The notes below the pieces were generated by a model. That model searched no databases. It saw only the letters and a program-made list of their open reading frames with translations, and had not been told where the DNA came from. 64,000 nucleotides of DNA from Euborellia annulipes (lineage: Eukaryota > Arthropoda > Insecta > Dermaptera > Anisolabididae): assembly GCA_023213315.1 (NCBI GenBank), contig JAKCPI010004370.1:62001-126000 (forward strand), in the 5' to 3' direction. How positions within the stretch are numbered: position 1 is the stretch's first letter; every line of letters starts with the position of its first letter. Both the position numbers and the translations under genes were made by a program. Of the stretch, positions 1 through 11,190 are shown piece after piece.

Positions 1-105
1 AGCATATTTGCGAAAAACTGCACAAAAATGGCAGCAAGTAGGTATTAATATTTAATAAGAGTGATGATAATTTTTAACTTTTTTTTTTAACAGGTAAAGT
101 TAATG

Positions 106-373
106 CAGGGGCGTATTTATGGGGGGGGCCGAGGGGGCCCGGGCCCCCCCCCCCGAAATTTCCCAAACACATATACATATATAGGGATATACAGACGTCA
201 GCGCAACAAATTTTTCCGCAGGATGGACAACTTTGGTTTTGCAATAGAAAAAATGTTCCTCAAAAAATTTCGTGTGGAAAAAAAATAAAGTTTCTTAAAA
301 AAAAAATTTTCCGCAGAAAAATTTTTGAGTTCGGGCCCCCCCCCCCCGAAAAAAATTTCTATATACGCCCCTG
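106..373. mobile_element. Non-autonomous hAT-type element with 8-bp duplication
   Basis: The ends are CAGGGGCGTATTTAT and its near reverse complement ATATACGCCCCTG. The element is flanked by a perfect 8-bp direct repeat AGTTAATG at 98-105 and 374-381. The interior has long G and C runs near the ends and A/T runs inside. The CAG...CTG ends and 8-bp target duplications are typical of hAT elements. It has no coding capacity. Confidence 0.85.
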
Positions 374-411
374 AGTTAATGTAATCGTAAAAAAAATCGA
401 AATTTTTCTGA

Positions 412-560
412 AGCTGCCAAAATGCCTTTTGAGGTCCCCTGAATCCATTTAAGTAGTTTTTGGAATGATGTCTCTGTGTGTGTGTGTGTGTGTATGTCTG
501 TGGTAATTTTTTTCGTCAACGAAAACTCAAAAACTATTCATTCAATTGTTTTGAAATTTT
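412..560 (+). repeat. Fragment related to the hairpin-terminated repeat family
   Basis: It contains the module TTTTGAGGTCCCCTGAATCC followed by a (TG)n run, the same order as in the full copies at 1688-2370 and 17107-17796, but more diverged and lacking the terminal hairpin. Confidence 0.5.
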
Positions 561-1687
561 GCACCCATAAACTAGGGGAAGAGGCCAAGAACTGAAAAGC
601 TTTTGGTAAACATCACCCCCATTAGGGGGGCTCTAGGGGGGAGACAAATATTTTTTTCTTACATAACTTATAATTTTTTTTATATTTTCAGAAACTAGAC
701 TTCCTCCCGAGTAAAATGATATATAATATGTATAACATCGGACCATCAGGGGGGGGGGCTCTAGGGGGGGGACAAATATTTTTTTCTTGAATAGTGGGTG
801 GGCAAAGTTGTGCACTCGGCTTAGTCCGACCCTTTATTTCTGTGATGGCGAGACGAAAGAAACAAAGCAACTCTGATTAATGAATTCCTTATTTACTCTA
901 ACTTAAATAGGCCTATAGACTGCAAAGATGCTGTGCAATTGATTAGCAATGATAATAATTTGATAAAACTTGCGAACAGTAATAAAAAATATGTTTTTAA
1001 ATATAACGCTAAAGAATAATAAATACTTTATTTTGACACTATGCACTTTTTTTCTTACCTTTAATCACCAATGTACTTTAATTGCAAAAAAAATGGAGGC
1101 AAGTCTTAGTTTTACTTTTTATATAGGCCTACCTTCAACTATTCGTTCAATATTTCGTTATTTGAACCTTCAGCACGCACTAATTAAAAATAATTTCCTT
1201 CCTTATTATATTAATGATAAAAGAAGAAAAAAAAGCAAAGATAAAAGACCTGCATGGCTGTCTATCAGGTGAAAACAAAATATAGGAAGTGAGTCTCTCT
1301 CTTTTGTTATTAATTAATTAATCTGTTTAGGAAGAGAGCAGAGTTCTTTTGTGTGGCATTTATCGTTTAAGGAGATAGAGTTGAGCCGCTCTCATCTGCA
1401 AATGGTACATGAGAGACTAGTGCCAGCCAACGTGACATCTCTCTCTTGTAGTTTGTTTGATCTCCCCCGATAAGTTCTTGGAACGCTTTGTGCTTTACCT
1501 TCCCTCCTTCCTCCCCTCTTTCTTTTTCCATTCACAAGAATGCCACTCAACTAACGGATTAACGAGAGAGAGAAATATGTCTACTCTTCTCACGAGTTTT
1601 TCTTATAATATAATATATTCGATTTTCTTCAATACTTATTGAAAGTAAATAAATAAAATTATCTGTCTCTATATTATAAAAATTTTT

Positions 1688-2370
1688 ACTTTCTCTTACC
1701 TATGTATATATGTAATATATATATAGAGAGAAAGTATTGGATTCATGTCAAAAATTCGATGTCGAGATTTTGATGGATCTTCACGTTTTGAGGTCCCCTG
1801 AATCCAAAAAAGTGGTTTTCGCGACATGGTCTGTCTGTCTGTGTGTCTGTGTGTGTGTCTGTGTGTGTGTGTGTGTCTGTGAACAAAATATCTCAAGAGC
1901 GAAAAGAGCTAGGAGGTTGAAATTTTATATTTAAGTTAGGCACCCCCATGGGACGTGACACGAAGCTTTTGACCAAAATCGACCAAAGAGTACTAGTACT
2001 TTACTGATGCACTTTTTCAGTTTTTTTCGATTTTCTCAAAATTGGCTACAACGATTTTTTTTTAATTCAAAAATCAATTATTTTTTAGATTCTCTATAAA
2101 ATGTATATTCTCATTTTGTGATTGAAATCTTCTGAAGACCACTTTACTCTTGTACTCCATAGAAAAGATAGGAGAAATGGTTGCCATGGTATCAAAATAT
2201 AAATATTTTCCCATACTTATAAATTTTATATCTTGAATTCAATTGTACCCTACTGTCGGAAACTAAATACATGTCGACACAAAAAATCTGGTGTGACAAG
2301 CACAGTACACAACTTTCGATTACCGAAGGTAAGAGAAAGTTGTGTGCTGTGCGCCAGTCACACCAGATTT
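1688..2370 (+). mobile_element. Hairpin-terminated repeat, complete copy
   Basis: One end is ACTTTCTCTTACC and the other is a palindrome of about 90 bp whose arms read AATCTGGTGTGAC and GTCACACCAGATT. Between them are, in order, GATTTTGATGGATCTTCACG, a (TG)n microsatellite, a TACTAGTACTTTACTGATG module and an AT-rich section. The flanks are runs of T, consistent with an AAAAA/TTTTT duplication. No protein is encoded. Other copies in the window allow the ends to be defined. Confidence 0.8.
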
Positions 2371-2691
2371 TTTTGTTTGCTATGAAATTACTCAATTTAT
2401 TTATTATAGCGTGCTTTAAATTAACAACTCCATTTGGGAACAAATAAAAAACCTGGTGTGACTGACAAGTTTTGATTACCGTGTGGTGATTTTTTTGTTT
2501 CGAAGTAGATATTGATTGATATGTAGTGCTGAAAGTGAAAAGGGACCTCTGGTCGGAATTTTCACAAATTGAGTTATTGATATTTGATAATAAAGGATAA
2601 TTTCCTGAACATTTTAAGACCAAAACAACTCTGATATCTCAATAACTAAAAAAGTCACAGCCTTTCAAAATTATAGATATAAAAACCTGCA

Positions 2692-3076
2692 CTGTAAAAA
2701 TAAAATCTTAATTATAGTGTGTTTTGGAATACTAATTTACAAATTTCCCTTGTAAATGATATCTAGCATTTATCTAATAAATTTACAAATGTTTACAACA
2801 AAAAAACATTTTAAAATTACAATTTTCTTCAAAAATAGAGTATGTATTGTAATTTTACAAACATTGTATAGTATTTTTCGTTAAAAATTGTATTTTTATC
2901 TCGAAAGCAGTTTAAGAATTCTAAAATTACAATACATTTTCATTCTAATTTTCAAACGGCTTTCGAAAATTACAATACATTTGTAAATGGTTTTTGCAAA
3001 AACTTACTAAATTTAGTATGTTTTTGTGTATGCTTCCTAAACATTTGTAAAATTACAAAAAAATTTTTTACAGTGT
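2692..3076. mobile_element. MITE-like element with CACTGTAAAAA ends
   Basis: It has inverted terminal motifs CACTGTAAAAA and TTTTTTACAGTG, with an interior made of repeated aaattacaatac-type words. A second element with the same ends is at 18299-18896. No clear target duplication is seen, so the superfamily is unknown. Confidence 0.55.
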
Positions 3077-4125
3077 GGATTTTGAGGGAAACGCATTTAA
3101 ACACAATGAAAAACTATTTAAGGTTCGGATTCCCATCCCTAAAATTACCGAATAAACCTGTACAGGAAATATTGAATATCGAATTCAATTGAAAACCCAA
3201 AAAAATCGATATTTTTCACCTAATTCAACTAAAATGCCAGTACCGATAATTTTACTTCGCCGACAAGAGGTCCTGCATCACATTTAGTTATCGTTAATTG
3301 TATATTAAAACCCAAGAGATATGTTTTAAAGAATTTAGAGCGTATGGGCTACGAGTCTGGTCGTTTATGATATCCTGCACTGAAGATGGCCCCTGTAGAG
3401 GGACCGAAACATTTTTAAAAAATTGAAGAAGTGAGAGAGAAGAAGAGGCTGGTTTTATTTGCCTAGTATTCTCCATATCTTTCTTATCTGCGATTCCCAG
3501 GTGTACACACTTACTGAATTTATTAAAGTTTTATTACTACCTGTATGGCATGGCAACTAATTTTATTTGAAAGAGTTTCCAGTCAAAATGAGAATTGTGA
3601 ATATTAATCAAAATTATTAGAGGCGATTTTGAGAAAATTGAGAAAAGTACAGCAGTCAAGTACTCGAATCAGGGACTCTCAAAAATTGACATCGAATATT
3701 TTAAACGATCGAAATACTTCCTATATTGACTTATACCTTTCAGTACAGAGAAAATTTAAAGGTGAATTTAATCAATTGTTTTTTATTTAAATCTTCTATT
3801 TTTTTTCTTATTCTATGAACTTTTGATAATTAAAAATCTTTTTCTGCTTTACCACTTGATTTTAATCATTTTCCTTTAAACTTCTACTTTTTATTTACTA
3901 GGCCTAGAATAAAATAAAGATAATTTTGAAGGAAAACATAATTTGGGAGTTATTTAGAAAAGACTGAAAAAAAGCGCAAATATAAAATTGCATTTAGTAG
4001 ATATTAATTTCATTACAATTTTCATTAATTCTTTCTTTTGAGTTTTAAATCAACTTTGAATTCCCATAGGAGAAAGAGAAGTCAATGGGAATTTTCGTAT
4101 TAGATTGGTAACCGTTGGCACTAAT

Positions 4126-5649
4126 CAGGGCCGTAGCCAGAAAATAATTTCGGGGGGGGTTTGATTTGGTGGAACAGTAGAAAAATATAAAATCGTTTTA
4201 ATAAAATAAATAAAATGGTGTTACTTATCATACCATGGGGAACATAAACATTTGCACCCTAACAGGTTTGCAAGACGCCTACTAGTTAGGCAGCCCAATC
4301 GACTCACCACTACATATGCAGTGTCTGTGTGAATTTACCTGAGCTAGGGTTCTGAGGGTCTTTTATGATAGACCATAAACCAACCCTTTTGAACAATCTA
4401 TATAGCGATATAGCGTAGCCTTTTCATATCAAATGAATTTGATCTCAAATTAATAGAATTTCAACATTTTAATTAATCTTATCTTCTTATTTGGAAAAAA
4501 TTAACTTATTTCACAATTTGAACGAAACTTGTGTCCCAATTTTTAGTAAAATTTTTCCGATATCTATAGACCTTTATACCAGGTAATAATATCTCGGGCC
4601 GTTAAAATATTCTTATTTATATTCTTAAAAAAAAAAACTGTTATTTCGGATTTTTGTAACGAGAGGTCTTACAACATAGAATGTGGCATGTTCAGACAAT
4701 AGATAAAATTTAAATAAAATAAGAGAAAGTAAAAATTTGCGAATTCTTCTTTCTATCTCGCAATGCAAGAAGCCAGATGCCAGATCGATGAAATTTAATA
4801 AATAATTCTAGCCCTAAAATTGGAGATCTGTTTCAAATTTTGTAGTAAATACTTCAACCGGAAGTAGGCCTACTTTACCTAAGATTATAGAAGTATTTTA
4901 AAAATGTAATATTTTTAGTAAAGAAAGTGAGAAAGAAATGCACTTCTCTTTTGAGTAGCAAAGTGGCGAAAATATATTTCAATTCTTTGCTATCGATTCT
5001 GGCCTATTAATTTGTTGCCCGGCTATTTAAATGTATGGTATATGTTTATAAAACTTTCAAACCCTTCTTACCAAGAATGGAATTAGGCCACTTTCAAAAT
5101 TAATAACCAGATTAAAATATTTTTAAAAGGTAATTTTTATAATCTTAGGTAAAGTACTAACTACTTCCGGTTGAAGTATTGTAATTACTCCAAAATTTGA
5201 AACAGATATACAATTTTAGGGTTAGAATTATTTACTAAATTTCACCGATTTGGCTACTTGCATTGCGAGATAGAGAGAGGAATTCGCAAATTTTTATTTA
5301 AAATCTATCTATTTTCCAAAGGGATGGTTTATGGCTTCTTCATAAAATACCCTCAGAACCCTAGCTCAGGTAAATTCACACAGACACTGCATATGTAGTG
5401 GTGAGTCGATTGAGCTGCCTAACTAGTAGGCGTCTTGCAAACCTGTTAGGGTGCAAATGTTTATGTTCCCCATGGTATATATTTATTAGAAAACCATTAC
5501 CAGAATTTTGTTTGTAGTGATTGATTAACTATTATGTTGTGTATAACAACAAAGTAAGACGGGCGCACTAAAATAAATATCTTTTTTTTATTTCGGGGGG
5601 GGGGGGGGATCAATCCCCTTTGATCCCCCCCCCCCTAGCTACGGCCTTG
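4126..5649. mobile_element. 1.5-kb foldback hAT-type element with 8-bp duplication
   Basis: The ends are CAGGGCCGTAGCCAG and CTAGCTACGGCCTTG, flanked by perfect GCACTAAT repeats (4118-4125, 5650-5657). The interior is itself a large palindrome: 4231-4385 is mirrored at about 5320-5480, and TACTTTACCTAAGATTATA near 4870 is mirrored near 5140. A half copy of its arm occurs at 22135-22310, and diverged relatives form the palindrome at 50350-51243. There is no ORF of note. Confidence 0.85.
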
Positions 5650-5921
5650 GCACTAATTGAAACATTTAAACTAAGTAAAGATTAATCAATATAAATTAAT
5701 TAATTGAAATTATATATTTTACAAATGAATAAATTGTAACATCACAAAGTGATTTATTATATTGGGGAATTCTAAATTTTCAAAAGATTTTTGACTCCCC
5801 AAATGGGGATTTGGGGACCCGAGTATTGTTCTTCATAACGTCCTCTATAAGAATACAAAATTTCAAGATCTCAAACAGACAGACGGAGACTCCACAATTA
5901 GATAAATTTGAATAGGCCTAC

Positions 5922-6122
5922 CCCTGATGGTGAGATTGGCCTGAGTTCGTGCTTCGCCGTGCGGGTTGAAAGCCTCGCAGGCGTAGAGCCCTGAGTCCTC
6001 CGGGAAAATATCACTCAAACGAAGTCCGACGCGACCATCCTCAAATCGAACATATCGGAAATCCTCACAGTCAGGCAATTCCACTCCATTTCTCGTCCAT
6101 ACGATGTCCATCGGTTCCGAAC
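5922..6122 (-). CDS. Ig gene exon j: strands C-G of the last visible I-set domain
   Basis: The acceptor is TTTTTTTTTATAG and the donor G|GTAGGC; the exon is symmetric (phase 1-1, 201 bp). It encodes SEPMDIVWTRNGVELPDCED, then FRYVRFEDGRVGLRLSD and PEDSGLYACEAFNPHGEA, ending NLTIRG. The tryptophan and strand-F cysteine are present. The frame remains open into the intron, so at least one further exon must exist at lower coordinates or outside the window. I found no convincing continuation in 1-5900. Confidence 0.93.
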
Positions 6123-6726
6123 CTATAAAAAAAAAAATAAACAATTAATTAATTAATTAAAAAGAAAAACGAGATTAAAATTTGATTATAAATATGATAA
6201 AATAAAAGTAAGTTTTAAGGTAATTTGGCCCAGAATAAATATTTAAATAGGAAATATTGGTTTTAAAATTTGAGAAAGAAAAACGGACCTCTCAAAATCA
6301 GCACCTCGAGACGCGCACCTTAAGTGATTAATTTCAGAAAGAAAAAAACGGTAAATTTTCAGAAATTTTTTAATAGTTTGCAAGGCATTATTTCCGAATA
6401 TTTCGACATTCACTAAAGAAAGGGGTACGTCTCTGAAATATTTGGAAATATTATATTGCTTTGTAATTTAATAAAAAATTGCTGAAAATTTACCATTTTT
6501 CTTTCTCAAATAAACCAACTGCAGCTAGTGTTTTAGCGAGGAGGGAGGGGAGGGGGCATCATGCCCCGGGCGCTACTCACAAAGGGGCGCCAAATGATCC
6601 GCAAAACAAAAAATTGCTGGATAATTTTTTTTTTATTATAATTAATTTTTGGAAAATATATTTTAAATTTAGTGTCAGTGTAATATAATAATTTTGAACT
6701 AGTGATGAGAAGTGGCTGTAGACTTT

Positions 6727-6918
6727 GAATTGGGTATAGGAGACTTTGCAGCCAAGGAAATTAAATAAAAAACTTATTTAATTAATTAATTAATCGTCGA
6801 CGTTTCGGTCGCAAGTCGCGACCTTCCTCAGGACGATTGCGACCGAAACGTCGACGATTAATAATTAAATAAGTTTTTTATTTAATTTCCTTGGCTGCAA
6901 AGTCTCCTATACCCAATA
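6727..6918. repeat. Foldback repeat with hammerhead-like core (copy 1)
   Basis: The arms begin AATTGGGTATAGGAGACTTT and are mirrored as AAAGTCTCCTATACCCAAT. The centre holds the CTGAGGA ... GAAACGTC motif on the minus strand (6792-6838). Flanking AATCGTC and GACGATT pair over 7 bp. It lies in the intron between exons i and j. Confidence 0.8.
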
Positions 6919-7194
6919 TAATAATTTTGTATATTTTATATATAGAGACCGGATTTTAAGCAAAATGCTTATTGCTCAATTTTATAAGCAGCCATTAGAT
7001 ATTTAATTTCTACACGAATTAGGAAAAACTAAGTGCATTGAGATTGAATTTTTTATGCTTTTTTTGCTTTTTTGGAGTTTTCATGCTTTTTTTTCCATTT
7101 CGTGCTTATTTGAACTTATTTTACGAATATTTATAATTTTTTTTTTTTTATTAAAAAATACACTTTTTTTCCCATTCACACACGCATACACCAG

Positions 7195-7398
7195 GGACGT
7201 ATATAGGGGGGGAGGGGGCCCGCCCCCCCCAAAAAAAAAAAAAATTTCCAAAAACCCCGCAGTGCGAAAAAATATAGCCCTGTAAAAAAAATTTTTCCGC
7301 AGGGTGAAAAAATTTGGTCCGTGAAAACAAAATTTTTCGCAGGGCGGAGCGGAATAAATTTAGTTTATTTAAAAAAAAAATTGTATACGCCATTGGTA
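7195..7398. mobile_element. Degenerate CAGGGACGTATA / TATACGCCATTG element
   Basis: It resembles the element at 106-373 (G run, C run, repeated TTTTTCCGCAGGG-type words), but the ends are diverged and no target duplication is recognisable. It is embedded in a T-rich repeat with many TTTTTTATGCTT words (7040-7515). Confidence 0.55.
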
Positions 7399-7531
7399 TG
7401 AGTAAAAATTGCTTATGAGATGCTTTTTTTCAACTTTTATGCTTATTTAACAACTTTTTATTCAAGTTTTTTATGCTTTTTTTAAGCACTTTTTTCCATT
7501 TTTTTATGCTTTTTTGTCCGGTCTCTATTTA

Positions 7532-7790
7532 TATATGGACCCTGTTATGCAATGGTGTGTCAAAGACCAAAAAATTCAAAATTGAGTTAAGCACGGAATA
7601 TTGTTTCAAGTGCTTTAATTAATAGTATTTTTTATGAAATATGTCCTAAAAAAATTTATATTTAATGTTACTTGCACAATTGACAAGAAAAATTATATAT
7701 ATTCCAATGTAAACAAAAAACTTTATTGTTGATTTTCTCAAAACTCGATGTTTGGTCTTTGACACACCATTGCATAACAGGGTCCATATA
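7532..7790. mobile_element. MITE with 33-bp terminal inverted repeats
   Basis: The left end ATGGACCCTGTTATGCAATG continues through GTGTGTCAAAGACCA, and the right end is its exact reverse complement. It is flanked by TA-rich sequence, suggesting a TA target. The interior is AT-rich and non-coding. Confidence 0.75.
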
Positions 7791-8082
7791 ATGATTTTCG
7801 AATGGGGGGGGGCGCTAAAAAGGTATTGTGCCCTGGGTTAAGCTCGCTACGCCACTGTCTTTACTTATCACTTAGGGTGTTTTTTTAAATTTTCATATAT
7901 TTGTATATTCTTGTAATTTTTTGAAGCGCACTTCATAGGGCTGCCTCAAATATTTCTCCATGATTAAAAATTTACCTCTTGGGTTTTAATATACTATCGG
8001 ATGTTAAACCCTCGGGGTATTTAAAAAAAATATACCCTGGAATGTGTAGTTGGTCACACACCAAATTTAGTGCAAAATTTAC

Positions 8083-8360
8083 CCTGTAGCCGTGCAATGA
8101 GCTCAAGAGGTCGTCCTTCTAGGACATCCAAGTCTTCTAAAAGTCTTTCAAATTGTGGAGGCTGTTTGTCTTCGGTGCTTGGGTCATTCCTGTCCAAGAC
8201 ACGAACTCGGCCAGCACATTCAGTTCTTCCCGCCTCGTTCTCAGCCACTAATGAATAAATACCCGCGTCATCTAAAAGGACATCTTTGATAGATAAACGA
8301 GCTGTACGTCCATCCCAAGACATTCGGACTCGATCACTTCGGACCACCAGCTCACCATCT
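8083..8360 (-). CDS. Ig gene exon i: end of one Ig domain and start of the next
   Basis: The acceptor is CGTTTACAG and the donor G|GTAAAT, with phase 2 in and phase 1 out; at 278 bp it is the longest exon here. It encodes DGELVVRSDRVRMSW, then RTARLSIKDVLLDDAGIYS and LVAENEAGRTECAG, closing the domain begun in exon h (strand-F cysteine replaced by serine). After a short acidic linker (NDPSTEDKQ) a new domain begins PPQFERLLEDLDVLEGRPLE and ends IARLQG. In this last domain the strand-B cysteine is replaced (L-I-A-R), leaving only the strand-F cysteine in exon j. Confidence 0.93.
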
Positions 8361-8636
8361 CTGTAAACGAAAAGGGAAAAAAAATAATAATATTAAAACT
8401 AGGAATTTTAGAAAAATAAATAATAGCTAATAATATTTTGATATTGATTATTTGATTTTAGAAATATCTATTATATATAATTTCTAAAAATTTAATTAGA
8501 CTTTTATTAATATTTTGATTTTTTTCTTTGTAGGTTATATAGAGAGTAGTGACATCTTCTGGTGGTTTTGAGAAACATTTCTTTATTATTGAGTTTATTG
8601 TTTATTATTATTAAATTAATTTAGAAGGCGAATAAT

Positions 8637-8886
8637 GCCCTCGGGGCATGGCGTAGAGGTTAGCGTGCTAACCTCATATACCAAACGTCGCGGGTTCGGA
8701 CCCCAGGCAGTCCGATGATTTTATTTAAGCCAATTGGATACCAGATGGCTTAAATAAGAATGCCTGGACCCCATATATGTATATTTATTAATAACGGATA
8801 TCGTAAAAAGTCTTATATGGCCTGCGTTGCCGAAAAGACTGTGTGAATGTGTGTGAGTGTGAGTGTGAATGAGAAAAAAGTGTGAA

Positions 8887-8919
<33 letters not shown>
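8637..8919 (+). mobile_element. tRNA-derived SINE, full length, 12-bp target duplication
   Basis: The head has tRNA-like promoter boxes (TGGCGTAGAGGTTAGCGTGC as A box; GGGTTCGGACCCC as B box). The body contains a TTTAAGCCA / TGGCTTAAA hairpin, GTGTGAATGTGTGTGAGTGT words and a poly-A tail. The direct repeat AAGGCGAATAAT at 8625-8636 and 8920-8931 marks the insertion. It lies in the intron between exons h and i. Confidence 0.9.
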
Positions 8920-8923
<4 letters not shown>

Positions 8924-8997
8924 CGAATAATAGAAATAAATGAAACATTGTTAATTTATTAAGTATTTATAATAATTCTTGTATTTATTTCATTACA

Positions 8998-9056
8998 AGC
9001 ACAGAACACAACGTAAGAGAAAGTTGAGTGCTGTGCGACAGTCACTCCAGATTTTT
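8998..9056 (+). repeat. Partial hairpin unit
   Basis: This is one arm and part of the other arm of the AATCTGGTGTGAC hairpin (GTGCTGTGCGACAGTCACTC), only 30 bp from the donor of exon h. Confidence 0.5.
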
Positions 9057-9086
9057 TTTTTATTTATAAATATTTTTTTAACTTAC

Positions 9087-9252
9087 CGATACCATGCATG
9101 TGTAGGGGATGGCATCCCTTTAATTTCACAATTTAAATCAAAACGTCCACCAACTCGAGCTGCACTTCCTAAAAAGCGTCGACCAAAAGTAGGCGAGGCT
9201 CTGGGCGATGAAGACCAAGCTCGGGTACCCACAACTCGGGCGCCATAGCGTC
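9087..9252 (-). CDS. Ig gene exon h: Ser/Arg linker and strands A-C of an I-set domain
   Basis: The acceptor is ATTTTAAG and the donor CG|GTAAGT, with phase 1 in and phase 2 out. The exon encodes RYGARVVGTRAWSSSPRASP, then TFGRRFLGSAARVGGRFDLN with C and EIKGMPSPTHAWYR. The strand-B cysteine (LNC) and the core tryptophan (AWYR) are present. The intron before it is only 68 bp, one of the smallest in the gene. In the intron after it sit a SINE (8637-8919) and a half copy of the hairpin unit close to the donor (8998-9056). Confidence 0.92.
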
Positions 9253-9320
9253 CTTAAAATCAAAAATATGTAAGAAATTATTTAATTCTCAAAATATATA
9301 TATATAAATGATAAAATTAC

Positions 9321-9531
9321 CGATGACTTCGAGCCTAGCAGAGGCCTCAACGCGACCGACGTCATTCTCAAGGGTGATACGATAAAGACCAGCGTCTTCT
9401 TGTGTCACCTGTTCGATTTCGAGAACGCGTAGATCATCACGCTCAGAAATTGTAACACGTCCCGAAGGGGTGACAATATGACCATCTTTATCCCAGGAGG
9501 CCCAAGGAGGCGGGTGACCTGCCACTGCACA
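9321..9531 (-). CDS. Ig gene exon g: strands B-G of an I-set domain
   Basis: The acceptor is TTTGTTTTTCAG and the donor G|GTAATT, phase 0 in and phase 1 out. It starts with the strand-B cysteine (CAVAGHPPPW), has the core tryptophan in ASWDKDG, and carries SGRVTISERDDLRVLEI and EDAGLYRITLENDVGRVEA. The strand-F cysteine position is isoleucine (L-Y-R-I), so no disulphide is possible; this is common in cytoplasmic I-set domains. It ends RLEVIG, followed directly by a Ser/Arg linker in the next exon. The intron upstream contains one full hAT-type element (9753-10858). Confidence 0.93.
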
Positions 9532-9752
9532 CTGAAAAACAAACCAAAAACTCAATGATGATGATGATATTACAGGGGGTAGTACACACTCTCCCCCCCT
9601 TCTTGGCCTCTAGACGAAGTCTAATTTGCCATGATCCTTATAAACGCCCCCCATTCAGCTTCATATATGGATGTTGTTGTGACTTATAAACGCGTATAAT
9701 GTTTTGTAAGTCATCATCTGTTGGCAAGCTAACAATGGACATATCGCCCAAG

Positions 9753-10858
9753 TAGGGTTTGGAAAAAACCGGAAAATTTTGAAAACCGGTTTTTCGGTTT
9801 TTTACAAAGCAGAAAACCGGTAAATCGGTTTTAAACCGGTTTTTTGTCAACATCTTAAATGATAACCGTTATTAATGAATATATCTATTGGGGGTCCAGG
9901 CATTCTTATTTTAACCATTTGGTATGCAAATGGCTTAAATATAATCGGACTACCTGCGATTCGAACCCAAGAAAATTATTATTACTACTATTCCAATCCA
10001 GTGCCTGCTTGAGGATTTGTTTACATTCATAGAATACAAAAAATCCAAAAAATACATAAGCTTATATATTTCTCAATAAAATTCCTACGGGAGAAATCGT
10101 AACTTTAGGAATTAATAACTCAAAAAATTGACCCTTTTGGCTTGGTGTAGTTGGTAGCGTGCCTACCTTCTATACCGAGGTTCGGGCCCCAGGCAGCCCC
10201 TTTATTTTATTTAAGCTATTTGGATACCAAATGGCTTAAATAGAAATGCCTGATTATCATATATAACGGTTATCGTAGTCTTATATGGCCTAAGTTGCCG
10301 AAAAGACTGTGAATGTGTGAATGTGACTGCGAGTGTGAATGAGAAAAAAGTGTGAATGTTTTTTTTTTCAACTCAAAAAATTGTAGAAATTTCGGGACAC
10401 GAGTATTTTTCCTGGAATCTCCATAACGACCTCTATAAGACTGCAAAATTTCGTCATTCCAACGGAAAGTTGGTCAAACAGAGCGTGACAGCCGGAGGGA
10501 CAGACACTCCGCTATTATTATATATAGATTATTTAAGCATTGGAAAATTCGGCATCTCAGGCCATTTAGAACTCATCCCTATTTATTTCAAATGATTGAT
10601 AGCCAATTCAAATGAAATGAATTTTTCTCGCTTGGGACGGGAAGCGAGCCCCAGGCACTAGAAGCTTAATTTAATGCCTTTTATCTGAGCCATCTGTCAC
10701 GGGCTAATTTATTATTGGAATACAAGTATTACTGAAGAAAAGATTTAAAAAAGAAAAACCGAATTCGGTTTTTCGGGAAAAACTCGATTTCTCGGTTTTT
10801 GAAAATTAGCCAAAAAACCGGTTTACCGGTTTCGGTTTCCACCGGTGTCCAAACCCTA
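9753..10858. mobile_element. hAT-type element with TAGGGTTTGGA ends (copy 1)
   Basis: The ends TAGGGTTTGGA and TCCAAACCCTA are flanked by perfect 8-bp repeats CGCCCAAG (9745-9752, 10859-10866). Subterminal regions are packed with ACCGGT/CGGTTT words. Inside are a minus-strand SINE fragment (about 9859-9970) and a full plus-strand SINE (10131-10369). It is an inverted copy of the element at 56049-57657 and preserves the empty site of the repeat inserted there. It lies in the intron between exons f and g. Confidence 0.9.
10131..10369 (+). mobile_element. tRNA-derived SINE with 14-bp target duplication
   Basis: It belongs to the same family as 8637-8919. The head (GGTGTAGTTGGTAGCGTGCC; GGTTCGGGCCCC) is followed by the GGATACCAAATGGCTTAAAT body. 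The direct repeat AACTCAAAAAATTG at 10117-10130 and 10370-10383 is perfect. The tail is T-rich rather than A-rich. Confidence 0.88.
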
Positions 10859-11190
10859 CGCCCAAGGTCTCTGGTGCCCCAGCTCCTCCAGAATGAAAAA
10901 AATAAAAAAAATAATCTTCTAATTAAACCAAATACAAAAGGGAGTTTTAGAGTTTAAGAGTCCAAGAAAAAATTCTTTGTTGAGTGTCCATGAGGATTTC
11001 CACTTTATATTATATAAAAACAAATTTCACCTACAAAAATAATTATATTTCTAACAAAGATATTGTTTAATCCTTGGAGTTTTTTTTTATAGAGTATTTA
11101 TATTGAAAACCCCGGGAAGATGCCATGACACTGAAACATTCCAAATAGCGAATAAGGAAGCTGCAGGGAACAGAGATGTTTTTTTTTTTT

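Noticed and set aside
1696..1934. Open frames through the (CA)/(TG) runs
   Set aside because: They translate the body and microsatellite of the hairpin-terminated repeat; the same peptide recurs at 17501, 23306, 56679 and 61857 because the repeat does.
2192..2623. 143-codon minus-strand frame
   Set aside because: It runs through a hairpin-terminated repeat and its hairpin; no conserved residues, and the same words appear in every copy.
6522..7858. A single 1.3-kb hAT element (AGTGTTTTAGCGAGGAGG to CTCGCTACGCCACTG)
   Set aside because: The two ends are only partly similar and the flanks do not match; several other elements lie between, so I cannot show they belong together.
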